From Acidithiobacillus sp. (lineage in GTDB: Bacteria > Pseudomonadota > Gammaproteobacteria > Acidithiobacillales > Acidithiobacillaceae), in NCBI RefSeq assembly GCF_023256195.1, contig NZ_JAGDWX010000008.1:1-38656 (forward strand): a stretch of 38,656 nucleotides of DNA. Direction: 5' to 3'. The position numbers and the translations under genes are program-made. Below, piece after piece: positions 29,289 to 35,663 of this stretch. Position 1 is the first letter of the stretch; each line of letters opens with the position of its first letter. A model generated the notes under the pieces. The model ran no database searches and had not been told where the DNA came from. It was given only the letters and a program-made list of their open reading frames with translations.

Positions 29289-30204
29289 GGTCCGATTCCT
29301 GGGAGTGATGCACCAAGGCCGCCAAGGCAGCGGAGACCAGACGGGCTCGGGCCGGGTCGGCGCGCGAGGTGAGTATGATGGGCACCCTCGCGCCGTAGAC
29401 GATACCGCCTAGCGTGGCGCCGCCCAGATACTCCAGATCCTTGGCCAGGATATTGCCGGAGACGAGGTCAGGCACCAGCAGGATATCGACGTCGCCGGAC
29501 ACCGAACTGCGAATCCCCTTGATACGCGCCGATTCCGCCGATATGGCATTGTCGAAGGCCAGCGGACCGTCCACGAGGACACCTGCTATCTGGCCGCGAT
29601 CGGCCATTTTGGCAAGACAAGCCGCGTCCACCGTCGATGGAATGGCGGGGTTCACCACTTCCACAGCCGACAGGGCCGCCACTTTGGGCGTCTCTACCTC
29701 CAGAATACGGGCGATGGCCGCGGCGTTATCGATGATCGCGGCCTTGGTCATCAGATCGGGCGTGATATTGATGGCGGCGTCGGTGATGAGCAGAAGCTTG
29801 TGATAGGACTGCAACTCACAGACAAAGATGTGGGAGAGGCGACCCGGGCCGCGCAGTTTGGCCAAGATGGGGTGGAGAAAGGCGTCGCTGTGGATATGCC
29901 CTTTCATCAGCGCTACGGCTTCGCCCTGGAGCGCGAGATCCACGCCTTTTTCTGCGGAGGCGTCGGCGCTGTCACAGTGGATGATCCGAAAGCTCGGGCA
30001 CTGCCCGGAGTCCGCGCCCAGGGCGCGCAAGAGACTGCGGATCTGCTCGCCGTCGCCGATGAGGATCGGATCGATGATGTTGCGGGACTTGGCCTCACAG
30101 GCGCCGCGCAGAACAAACTCTTCGCCGGCATCCACCACGGCTACGGGAATGGCACCCAACGGCTCCACACGTTGCAGTAGTTCTTCGAAATGAGCAAAAG
30201 CCAT
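29281..30204 (-). CDS. Phosphate acetyl/butyryltransferase family protein
   Basis: 307 residues of the PTA/PTB fold, closest in size and layout to phosphotransbutyrylase and short phosphotransacetylases. These convert acyl-CoA plus phosphate to acyl-phosphate plus CoA. Recognisable blocks are SRNIIDPILIGDG near the N-terminus, ALMKGHIHSD (about residue 97), TDAAINITPDL (about 145), DGPLAFDNAIS (about 210) and LVPDLVSGNILAK (about 245). I chose ATG 30204 (MAFAHFEEL) with GAGGAGAGGAAG directly upstream; the frame upstream of it (to 30429) is unrelated to the family. It is first in a block of seven to nine minus-strand genes. No acetate or butyrate kinase is in the window, so the fate of the acyl-phosphate is unclear. 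Acetyl versus longer acyl specificity is unknown. Confidence 0.85.
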   Translation of the reverse strand: MAFAHFEELLQRVEPLGAIPVAVVDAGEEFVLRGACEAKSRNIIDPILIGDGEQIRSLLRALGADSGQCPSFRIIHCDSADASAEKGVDLALQGEAVALMKGHIHSDAFLHPILAKLRGPGRLSHIFVCELQSYHKLLLITDAAINITPDLMTKAAIIDNAAAIARILEVETPKVAALSAVEVVNPAIPSTVDAACLAKMADRGQIAGVLVDGPLAFDNAISAESARIKGIRSSVSGDVDILLVPDLVSGNILAKDLEYLGGATLGGIVYGARVPIILTSRADPARARLVSAALAALVHHSQESDHA

Positions 30205-30231
30205 CTTCCTCTCCTCGGAGGCGCACGGGGT

Positions 30232-30267
30232 CACTGTCAGTGTAGGCAAGCCCCCGGGGTCTCGCCA
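30232..30267 (-). promoter_or_regulatory. Weak candidate promoter with palindromic operator for the glycolysis block
   Basis: On the minus strand TGGCGA (30262-30267) and TACACT (30239-30244) are 17 bp apart, a weak sigma70 match. An 11-base palindrome CACTG-T-CAGTG (30232-30242) overlaps the -10 and could bind a regulator. It stands about 30 bases before the phosphotransacylase start codon. Read by eye only. Confidence 0.35.
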
Positions 30268-30333
30268 GGACGACGCCAGCTCTGCGGGTCCGTTCAAGCT
30301 CGGTGCGGACAGCACGGACAGGTGCTCTGAGGT

Positions 30334-30362
30334 TTGACAGCGCCCCGGCCGCATGTTAGGTT
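30334..30362 (+). promoter_or_regulatory. Candidate sigma70 promoter for the porin-CorA operon
   Basis: TTGACA (30334-30339, perfect -35) is followed after 17 bases by TAGGTT (30357-30362, 3 of 6 match to TATAAT). If used, transcription would start near 30369, giving a 5' leader of about 350 nt before the porin gene. A GAACTTGGAC 10-mer occurs twice in that leader (30394-30403 and 30552-30561). Confidence 0.5.
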
Positions 30363-30568
30363 CTGGCCACCTAAATTGGCGGGAGGTTCTACCGAACTTG
30401 GACAGTAGCCCTGGTTCAGCGCTCATCATCTGACTGGGTGTCCTTCGGCAGCCTTTGCCTCGGTCACCCGGTCCTCGGGTGGTCGCCTTTACTTCCTGTT
30501 ATCGCAGTTTGATCGTTCGCTGCACGAACTTGTGTCCGTTTCGGTTGGCCGGAACTTGGACGTGAGCT

Positions 30569-30667
30569 ATGCAGCGTGTGGAGAGAATGTCGGTGGATCC
30601 TGATCCGGAACCGGAACCGGTAGTGGTCGCATTTGCGGCCGCGGTTCCTTTGGTCAACGTTATGTAG
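30569..30667 (+). CDS. Candidate leader peptide with acidic/proline DPDPEPEP tract
   Basis: A 32-codon frame (ATG 30569, TAG 30665-30667) in the leader of the porin-CorA operon. It is too short for ordinary gene callers. The likely start is the internal ATG at 30587, preceded by GGAGAGA, giving a 26-residue peptide MSVDPDPEPEP followed by a hydrophobic tail VVVAFAAAVPLVNVM. The tract of alternating Asp/Glu and Pro lies at residues 4-11. Enterobacterial MgtL, the leader peptide of mgtA, starts MEPDPTP. Such acidic/proline N-termini are known to destabilise translating ribosomes at low Mg2+ and so report Mg2+ availability. The stop codon touches the 5' arm of a strong hairpin ending 3 bases before the porin Shine-Dalgarno sequence. 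Translation and function are inferred, not shown; a chance repeat (GATCC/GGAACC units) is the main alternative. Confidence 0.5.
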   Translation: MQRVERMSVDPDPEPEPVVVAFAAAVPLVNVM

Positions 30668-30706
30668 CCCCATCGGCGGCTCGCGACCGCGCATGCCGAT
30701 GGGGGC
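30667..30706 (+). promoter_or_regulatory. Strong leader hairpin between the leader ORF and the porin gene
   Basis: A 10-bp perfect stem (30668-30677 CCCCATCGGC with 30695-30704 GCCGATGGGG) has an inner GCG/CGC helix (83-85 with 90-92 of the 306xx block) closed by an ACCG tetraloop. It has no T-run, so it is not an intrinsic terminator. A ribosome stopping at the leader TAG (30665-30667) would cover and open its 5' arm. The porin Shine-Dalgarno GAGGAGG (30709-30715) follows directly. This suits translational or Rho-type control that depends on leader translation. Confidence 0.6.
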
Positions 30707-30719
30707 GTGAGGAGGCACG

Positions 30720-31844
30720 ATGCGCGGGTACGGTTGGGTACTGAGCTGGGTTCTGTTCTACGCCACGCTGTCACCGGCAGCCGCGGCAGCGAGCTTCTGG
30801 GGGGCATTTACCCCCCATGCGCACTTCGAGGGCGAATTCGTCGGCAACTTTGCCGGTGGGCTTGCGCGCGGCGGCACGGGAACGGCCTATTTCGAGGGCG
30901 GTTTCGATTGGGACAGTGAGGTCGCCGGCGCTTATCCCGGCGGCAAGGTCGTCGCCCGTTATCTGGCCGTGGACACGGGCCAGCCCGACCAGCTCTATGT
31001 GGGCGACGCGCAGGGGGTGAGCAATCTCACCACCGATTACAACATCAGTCGCCTGTACAAGCTCTATTACCGACAGAGCCTGGGTTCGTTCACCGCCCGC
31101 GTGGGGCTGCTCAATGCCAACGATTATTTCGACACGGTCGACACGGCCAGCTATCTGCTCTGCCCGTCCTATGGCATCTTTCCGGTTTGGAGCAGCAACC
31201 TGCCGGGCTCCAGCACCTATCCCTTTTCAAGCCTCGGCGCCATGGTGGCCATCGGCGGCGATCACCACCTGCTGGAGGCTGGGGTGTTCGGTGCCGATGC
31301 CATGCACCCCTACCGTCGGCCCCTCACTCACGGTGCGCTGATGCTGTTGCAATATACCCAGGCCGGCACACTCGGGGCCGGGGACTATACCGTCAAGCTG
31401 GGTGCCTTTCGCAACCGCCAGACCGCGGCATTGGCGGCCCAGCTCGGACCGCAGACCAGCGGCTTCTTTGGCGCGACGGAGTACCGCTTCCACGCCCTCG
31501 GTCTCGACTGGGGTGCCTTTCTGGTGGGCGGTGGTGCGCCCAAATCGGTCAATGCCGTACCCTGGTACGCGGGTGGAGGTCTACGTCTGAAGCACTGGTT
31601 TCCGGGCCGTCCCGAGGACGTGCTCTCCGCGGGTTTTTCCCGGGTGAGCCTGCGTGGTTTGCCCCACGCCGAAACCAACTACGAACTCACCGGTATCTTC
31701 GCGATCGGCCCAGGGGTGACCCTGCAGCCGGACATGCAGGTGATCGTCCACCCCGGTGGCAAACTGCCCACCGCTCTGGTGGGTATCCTACGGCTGGACA
31801 TCGACCTGGTTTCATTGGTCAAAAGCCAAGGAGTGGCCTTATGA
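30720..31844 (+). CDS. OprB-type outer-membrane porin
   Basis: 374 residues with a signal peptide (hydrophobic run residues 7-24, AAAAA just before the likely cleavage site). The mature part looks like the carbohydrate-selective porin OprB family: FEGEFVGNFAGGLARGG near the start of the mature chain, FDWD..VAGAYPGG, VGDAQGVSN, RLYKLYYRQ, FTARVGLLNANDYFD and a repeated pattern of short amphipathic strands to the C-terminus. It should form a beta-barrel in the outer membrane. ATG 30720 has GAGGAGG 4 bases upstream. Its stop overlaps the start of the first CorA gene (ATGA), so porin and CorA proteins are translationally coupled. A carbohydrate role would be odd here; a pore for metal ions or their complexes is the simplest reading of the context. 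Good family call, open substrate. Confidence 0.82.
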   Translation: MRGYGWVLSWVLFYATLSPAAAAASFWGAFTPHAHFEGEFVGNFAGGLARGGTGTAYFEGGFDWDSEVAGAYPGGKVVARYLAVDTGQPDQLYVGDAQGVSNLTTDYNISRLYKLYYRQSLGSFTARVGLLNANDYFDTVDTASYLLCPSYGIFPVWSSNLPGSSTYPFSSLGAMVAIGGDHHLLEAGVFGADAMHPYRRPLTHGALMLLQYTQAGTLGAGDYTVKLGAFRNRQTAALAAQLGPQTSGFFGATEYRFHALGLDWGAFLVGGGAPKSVNAVPWYAGGGLRLKHWFPGRPEDVLSAGFSRVSLRGLPHAETNYELTGIFAIGPGVTLQPDMQVIVHPGGKLPTALVGILRLDIDLVSLVKSQGVAL

Positions 31845-32776
31845 GCACCGTGCTGAAGGATACGCCACAAGCCCTTCCCATCGGTCCGCAGCGTCTTATG
31901 GCGGCGGGCTGGATCTGGCTCTACCAGCCCGATGCTGCCAGCCTCCAGAAGCTTGCGGCCGAGCTGGACGTGGATGAGGATTTTCTCTTCGACATCCTGG
32001 ACCCTGACGAGAATCCTCGCCTGCAGCGGGAGGATGACCACCTTCTGGGAATCCTGCCGGTCCCGGTCCGCCGTGACGACGACGATGGCTGGCTACTCCG
32101 CCCCCTGGGTTTCGTCCTGCAAGGGGAGACTCTGGTGACCATCAGCACCGTACAATGGACCTTCCTCCACGAGCTTTTTGCCACGGCGGGCAAGGATACA
32201 GCGTCCGCAGGGGCACAACGGCGCAACCTGCTGCGTATCGTCCAGGCTATCACCGAAATTTACGAGCAGGCCCTGGACGATCTGGTCCAGCGCATGGTGC
32301 GGCTGGAGGAGCTGCTGGACAGCACCCAGAGCAACGACGATATGTTCCGCTTGCTGGAGGTGGGCAAGGCGGCCCTGCAGATGCACGCCGCCCTGGCGGG
32401 GAACGTGGCCGTCGTTTTCAAGCTGTCGCGCCACCGCCAGTTGGCCTGGGAAAAAGATGAAAAGCGTCGTCTGAATCTCCTGGTGGCCGACCTGCAGGCC
32501 GTACACGAGCGTGCCGAGGTGCTCTCGCGCACCATGAACAGCACCATGGACGCTTACGGTGGTATGGTGCAGAACAATATCAACCATGGCCTGAAGGTGC
32601 TGACGACTTTGGCGTTGGTCCTCTACATCCCGGCCTTGTTGGCTACACTCTACGGTGTCAATCCGCCCATTCCCTTGCAGGACAAGCCCTGGATTTTCTG
32701 GGTCATTGTGATCGGCAGCTTCAGCCTGTCCGGTCTCATGGCGGCCGTCTTCCGCTACCGTCTCCGCTGGATCTGA
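31841..32776 (+). CDS. CorA-family protein 1 of 5 (filter triplet GVN)
   Basis: 311 residues with the CorA layout: soluble alpha/beta N-terminal domain (about 1-130), long helical stalk (about 130-250), two C-terminal transmembrane helices (about 253-271 and 286-305) and a basic C-terminus (RYRLRWI). The stalk-to-membrane junction keeps MDAYGGMVQNNINHGLK, typical of CorA. The selectivity-filter triplet, GMN in CorA, is GVN at 272-274 (YGVNPPIPLQD); ZntB-type members also vary at the middle residue. CorA proteins are pentameric Mg2+ (also Co2+/Ni2+) channels and ZntB a zinc transporter; the ion here is unknown. It starts inside the porin stop codon (ATGA). An apparent longer frame from 31187 is a shadow of the porin gene. 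Confidence 0.87.
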   Translation: MSTVLKDTPQALPIGPQRLMAAGWIWLYQPDAASLQKLAAELDVDEDFLFDILDPDENPRLQREDDHLLGILPVPVRRDDDDGWLLRPLGFVLQGETLVTISTVQWTFLHELFATAGKDTASAGAQRRNLLRIVQAITEIYEQALDDLVQRMVRLEELLDSTQSNDDMFRLLEVGKAALQMHAALAGNVAVVFKLSRHRQLAWEKDEKRRLNLLVADLQAVHERAEVLSRTMNSTMDAYGGMVQNNINHGLKVLTTLALVLYIPALLATLYGVNPPIPLQDKPWIFWVIVIGSFSLSGLMAAVFRYRLRWI

Positions 32777-32794
32777 ACCACGGGAGGAACTCGT

Positions 32795-33727
32795 ATGTCG
32801 GAATCCCTCAAACTCGTCGTCAGCCGCAGCGGCAGCGCCGACCCCTGCGCCACTTGGCAGCACCGGACCGTGGCCGACGATGCCGCGCTCGCCGCCACGG
32901 CCAGCGAGATGGGCCTGAGTGAAGCATTCCTGCGCCAATGTCTGGACCCCGATGAGATTCCCCACATCGATCGTGAGGGCGAGCAGATCCTGCTGCTGCT
33001 CCAGGCGCCATGGACGCACGAGGAGGCCACGGCCCCGCTTTTCATGGACACGGTTCCTCTGGGAATCCTCTTACGTCCGGCGGGGGTCGTCACCATCAGC
33101 GCCAAGCCCCTGCCGCTGTGGGATCGTCTGCACCGGGAGCTGTGCGGGGAGGGCGCCCGTAGCCTGCAGCGGGAAGCCTTTCTCGCGCGATTCTTCACGG
33201 AGCTCGCGCATGATTTCCTGGGCGCCATCGATCGCCTGGAGGCACAATTGGAAGTCGCCAAGGAGCAACTGCGTCGCTCCCAGAGCAATGCCGAGTTCTT
33301 TCGCCTGCTCTCCCTGCAGAAGAGCCTGATCTATCTGACAGCGGCACTGCGCGGCAATCTAGCCACGGGCGAGCGCTTGCTGCACTCGCCGCGCTGGCAG
33401 GGCAATGCCGAGGAACAGGAGCAATTGCGCGATGCCTTGGAGGATCTGCGTCAGGCTCGGGATACCGCCGAACTCATGACCAGCACCACCACCAACGCCA
33501 TGGACGCCTTTGCCGGCACCTTGCAGAACAATATCACCGTCGCCATCCGCGTCGTCACGGCCTGGACCGTGGTCATCACCGTTCCCATCGCCGTGATTTC
33601 CATCATGGCCATGAACACACCCCTGCCGCTGCACGACTGGCCTTATGCCTGGCCGGTACTCATGGGCGGCTCATTCGTGGCATCGGGGCTGCTCTATCTG
33701 GCCCTGCGTCGCAGTCAATGGTTGTGA
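32795..33727 (+). CDS. CorA-family protein 2 of 5 (filter triplet AMN)
   Basis: 310 residues, CorA architecture: N-terminal domain with CLDPDEIPHIDREGEQILLLLQAP (a standard CorA DPxExPx(I/L) segment), stalk helices, AMDAFAGTLQNNITVAIR at the membrane junction, and two transmembrane helices (about 255-272 and 286-303) ending RRSQWL. The filter triplet is AMN at 272-274 (MAMNTPLPLHD), so the first Gly of GMN is Ala while Asn is kept. The C-terminal 130 residues look closest to protein 3 of the array. It begins 18 bases after protein 1, with GGGAGGAA upstream of ATG 32795. Likely an inner-membrane divalent-cation channel subunit; the substrate is not deducible. Confidence 0.87.
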   Translation: MSESLKLVVSRSGSADPCATWQHRTVADDAALAATASEMGLSEAFLRQCLDPDEIPHIDREGEQILLLLQAPWTHEEATAPLFMDTVPLGILLRPAGVVTISAKPLPLWDRLHRELCGEGARSLQREAFLARFFTELAHDFLGAIDRLEAQLEVAKEQLRRSQSNAEFFRLLSLQKSLIYLTAALRGNLATGERLLHSPRWQGNAEEQEQLRDALEDLRQARDTAELMTSTTTNAMDAFAGTLQNNITVAIRVVTAWTVVITVPIAVISIMAMNTPLPLHDWPYAWPVLMGGSFVASGLLYLALRRSQWL

Positions 33728-33752
33728 GTGAAGCCATTCTGGAGCGCGATAT

Positions 33753-34700
33753 ATGAAAGAAGCAATGCTCGAAGGCCTCGGCGCCGGCGCCGAAATTCCG
33801 CTCAGCCCCGATCCGCAAGGCAAGGAACGGCGTTGGCTCAGCATCCCGCAGATGGAACCGGCGGAGCTTCCTTCGCTCGGTCGGCAGTTGGGGGTAGATC
33901 CCGGTTTCCTGGGCGACGCCCTGGATCGACACGAACGCCCCAGCCTGCACCGGGAGGGTGAGACCACCATCATCCTGCTGCGCGTACCGCTGCTTTCGGC
34001 CGAGCAGCCTGGCCCTTCCTGGGTAACGGTGCCGCTGGGCATCCTCCTGCAAAAGTGGCAACTGGTGACCATCGAGACCCAAGCCTTCGGCTTTCTCGAG
34101 CAGCTGCGGGCCCGGCTCGGCAAGCGGGCCCGGCGCATCCGCCTGCGCGAGGCGCTGGCAGAGCTGCTGCAGGCCATGGCACAGGAATACCTGCGCTCGC
34201 TGCGCCAGGTAAAGAAGGAAATGGACGCGGTGGAACACGATCTGCGCGCATCGCAGAACAACGACGATTTCTACCGCATGGTGTCCCTGCAGAATACCCT
34301 GACGCATTTTGCCGCCGCCCTGCGCGGCAACATCGGTGTGCTGCAGCGGCTCCTGCAAATGCCCGTCTTCCTCGACGACAAGGAGGATCTCGAGGACGTT
34401 GCCGACGCCCTCGTGGATCTGCAGCAGGCGCGGGAAATGGCGGAGCTCTATGCCGCTACCCTGACGGATCTGCTGGACGCCTATGTGGGTGTGCTGCAGA
34501 ACAACATCGCCAATCGCGTCAAGAAACTCACGGCCTGGACGGTGGTATTGGCGGTATCGCTGATGTCCACGAGTCTCTATGGCATGAACGTCCCTTTGCC
34601 CTGGCAACACTGGCGGTACATCACTCCCACCCTGGTGGGCGGCGGTTTCCTCATCGCGGCGGCGATCTACGTCTACTTCCGTCGGCACGACTGGATCTGA
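33753..34700 (+). CDS. CorA-family protein 3 of 5 (canonical GMN)
   Basis: 315 residues and the only one of the five with the canonical CorA triplet, GMN at 277-279 in SLYGMNVPLPWQHW. An N-terminal domain with ALDRHERPSLHREGETTIILLRVP, a stalk with QNNDDFYRMVSLQNTL, the junction LLDAYVGVLQNNIANRVKK, two transmembrane helices and the C-terminal YFRRHDWI all fit CorA. The usual acidic MPE after GMN is replaced by PLPWQHW, so the periplasmic loop lacks the acidic residues thought to attract cations. It lies 25 bases after protein 2, with GGAG 8 bases before ATG 33753. It is the best candidate for a conducting Mg2+ channel subunit in the set. Confidence 0.9.
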   Translation: MKEAMLEGLGAGAEIPLSPDPQGKERRWLSIPQMEPAELPSLGRQLGVDPGFLGDALDRHERPSLHREGETTIILLRVPLLSAEQPGPSWVTVPLGILLQKWQLVTIETQAFGFLEQLRARLGKRARRIRLREALAELLQAMAQEYLRSLRQVKKEMDAVEHDLRASQNNDDFYRMVSLQNTLTHFAAALRGNIGVLQRLLQMPVFLDDKEDLEDVADALVDLQQAREMAELYAATLTDLLDAYVGVLQNNIANRVKKLTAWTVVLAVSLMSTSLYGMNVPLPWQHWRYITPTLVGGGFLIAAAIYVYFRRHDWI

Positions 34701-34711
34701 GGAGGACGGTC

Positions 34712-35653
34712 ATGAGCGCGTGGTTCTTCAAGAACGATCAAGGCTGGCTGGATGTCGACCACTACGCGGGCCCGGGCATCTATCTGCTCGAGCCTGCCGA
34801 CACCGGCATGGTCGCCGCCCTGGACGCCGCCCTCGGCGCTCAGCTGCCGCAACTGGCCTTGCCGGCACAAGCGCCACGGCAGATACCGCGCCTGGTCTTG
34901 GATGCCAATGGTGTGCTGGCATTGCGCCTCAATGTCGTCGTTCCGCGGCGCGAGCCGGAACTGCGGCGCAGCGAGGAGGAGCTGCTGCAGGCGCGCCTGA
35001 TCTGGGCGCGAGACCATCTGATTCTGGTAGCCCCGCAGCAGCACTGGCGGCGCATCGTTCGCGACAGCCTCGAACTGGATCCCCATGCGCCCCAGGACAA
35101 AATCCTGCAGCGCATTCTGCTGACGGCCATCTACAGCCACGAGAGTGCGACCCAGCGCATCGTCGCGGAACTACGCGAACTGCGCAGTGCCCTGCGTAGC
35201 TCACTCAATAACCGAGAGATGCGTCGCATCGTGGTCCTGAACCGTCGCCTTGGCGAGCTCGTGGTATCCATTCGCGATCTCGGCCTCACCCTGCGCAGTC
35301 TGCGCGCCGAATTGGACGACGATGACCCCCTGCGCAATCGTATCGACGAGATCTACGACGAGCAAAGGCGCATCGAGGAGATTCTGACCCTGATCTGGGA
35401 TCGTTATCTTGGCGTGACCAACGCCTACGCCGGCATCATCCAGAACAACGCCCACACCATCATGAAGGTCATGACCGCCTACCTGGCCTTTCTCATGGTA
35501 CCCATAGCCTTGATCATGCCCTTTCACATGAACACCGTCTTGCCCATGCAGCACTTCCACTACGCCTGGTATGTGCTCCTGCTCTACAGCTTCGGTACCT
35601 CGGGCTGGTTCTTTTTCCAGTGGGGACGCAAGCGCGGTTTTTTTCACCTTTGA
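34712..35653 (+). CDS. CorA-family protein 4 of 5 (filter triplet HMN)
   Basis: 313 residues. The N-terminal domain is recognisably CorA-like but diverged from proteins 1-3: the DPxExP segment is absent or altered and RLVLDANGVLALRLNVVVP takes the central-strand place. The stalk carries SLNNREMRRIVVLNRRL and a DDDDP acidic turn (202-206). The membrane junction NAYAGIIQNNAHTIMK is conserved. The filter triplet is HMN at 272-274 (PFHMNTVLPMQHFHY), with three more His/aromatic residues in the loop, which could favour a transition metal or respond to pH. The C-terminus is GRKRGFFHL. It starts 11 bases after protein 3 with GAGGAGG; the longer frame from 34055 is a shadow of protein 3. The family is sound, the substrate unknown. 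Confidence 0.85.
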   Translation: MSAWFFKNDQGWLDVDHYAGPGIYLLEPADTGMVAALDAALGAQLPQLALPAQAPRQIPRLVLDANGVLALRLNVVVPRREPELRRSEEELLQARLIWARDHLILVAPQQHWRRIVRDSLELDPHAPQDKILQRILLTAIYSHESATQRIVAELRELRSALRSSLNNREMRRIVVLNRRLGELVVSIRDLGLTLRSLRAELDDDDPLRNRIDEIYDEQRRIEEILTLIWDRYLGVTNAYAGIIQNNAHTIMKVMTAYLAFLMVPIALIMPFHMNTVLPMQHFHYAWYVLLLYSFGTSGWFFFQWGRKRGFFHL

Positions 35654-35663
35654 GGAGGGGGAT

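Noticed and set aside
30464-30718. 84-residue minus-strand frame with an RFRFRIRI stretch
   Set aside because: It is the antisense of the leader ORF's repeated GATCC/GGAACC codons and has no start signal; the plus-strand reading fits the operon better.
30369-30719. Known Mg2+ riboswitch (M-box) in the porin-CorA leader
   Set aside because: I could not match the leader to the M-box or the enterobacterial mgtA fold by eye, so I do not claim a known riboswitch class.
31187-31840. Apparent 218-residue N-terminal extension of CorA protein 1
   Set aside because: The stretch is the porin gene read in another frame; the true start is ATG 31841, overlapping the porin stop. The same applies to the extension 34055-34711 of CorA protein 4, which is protein 3 out of frame.
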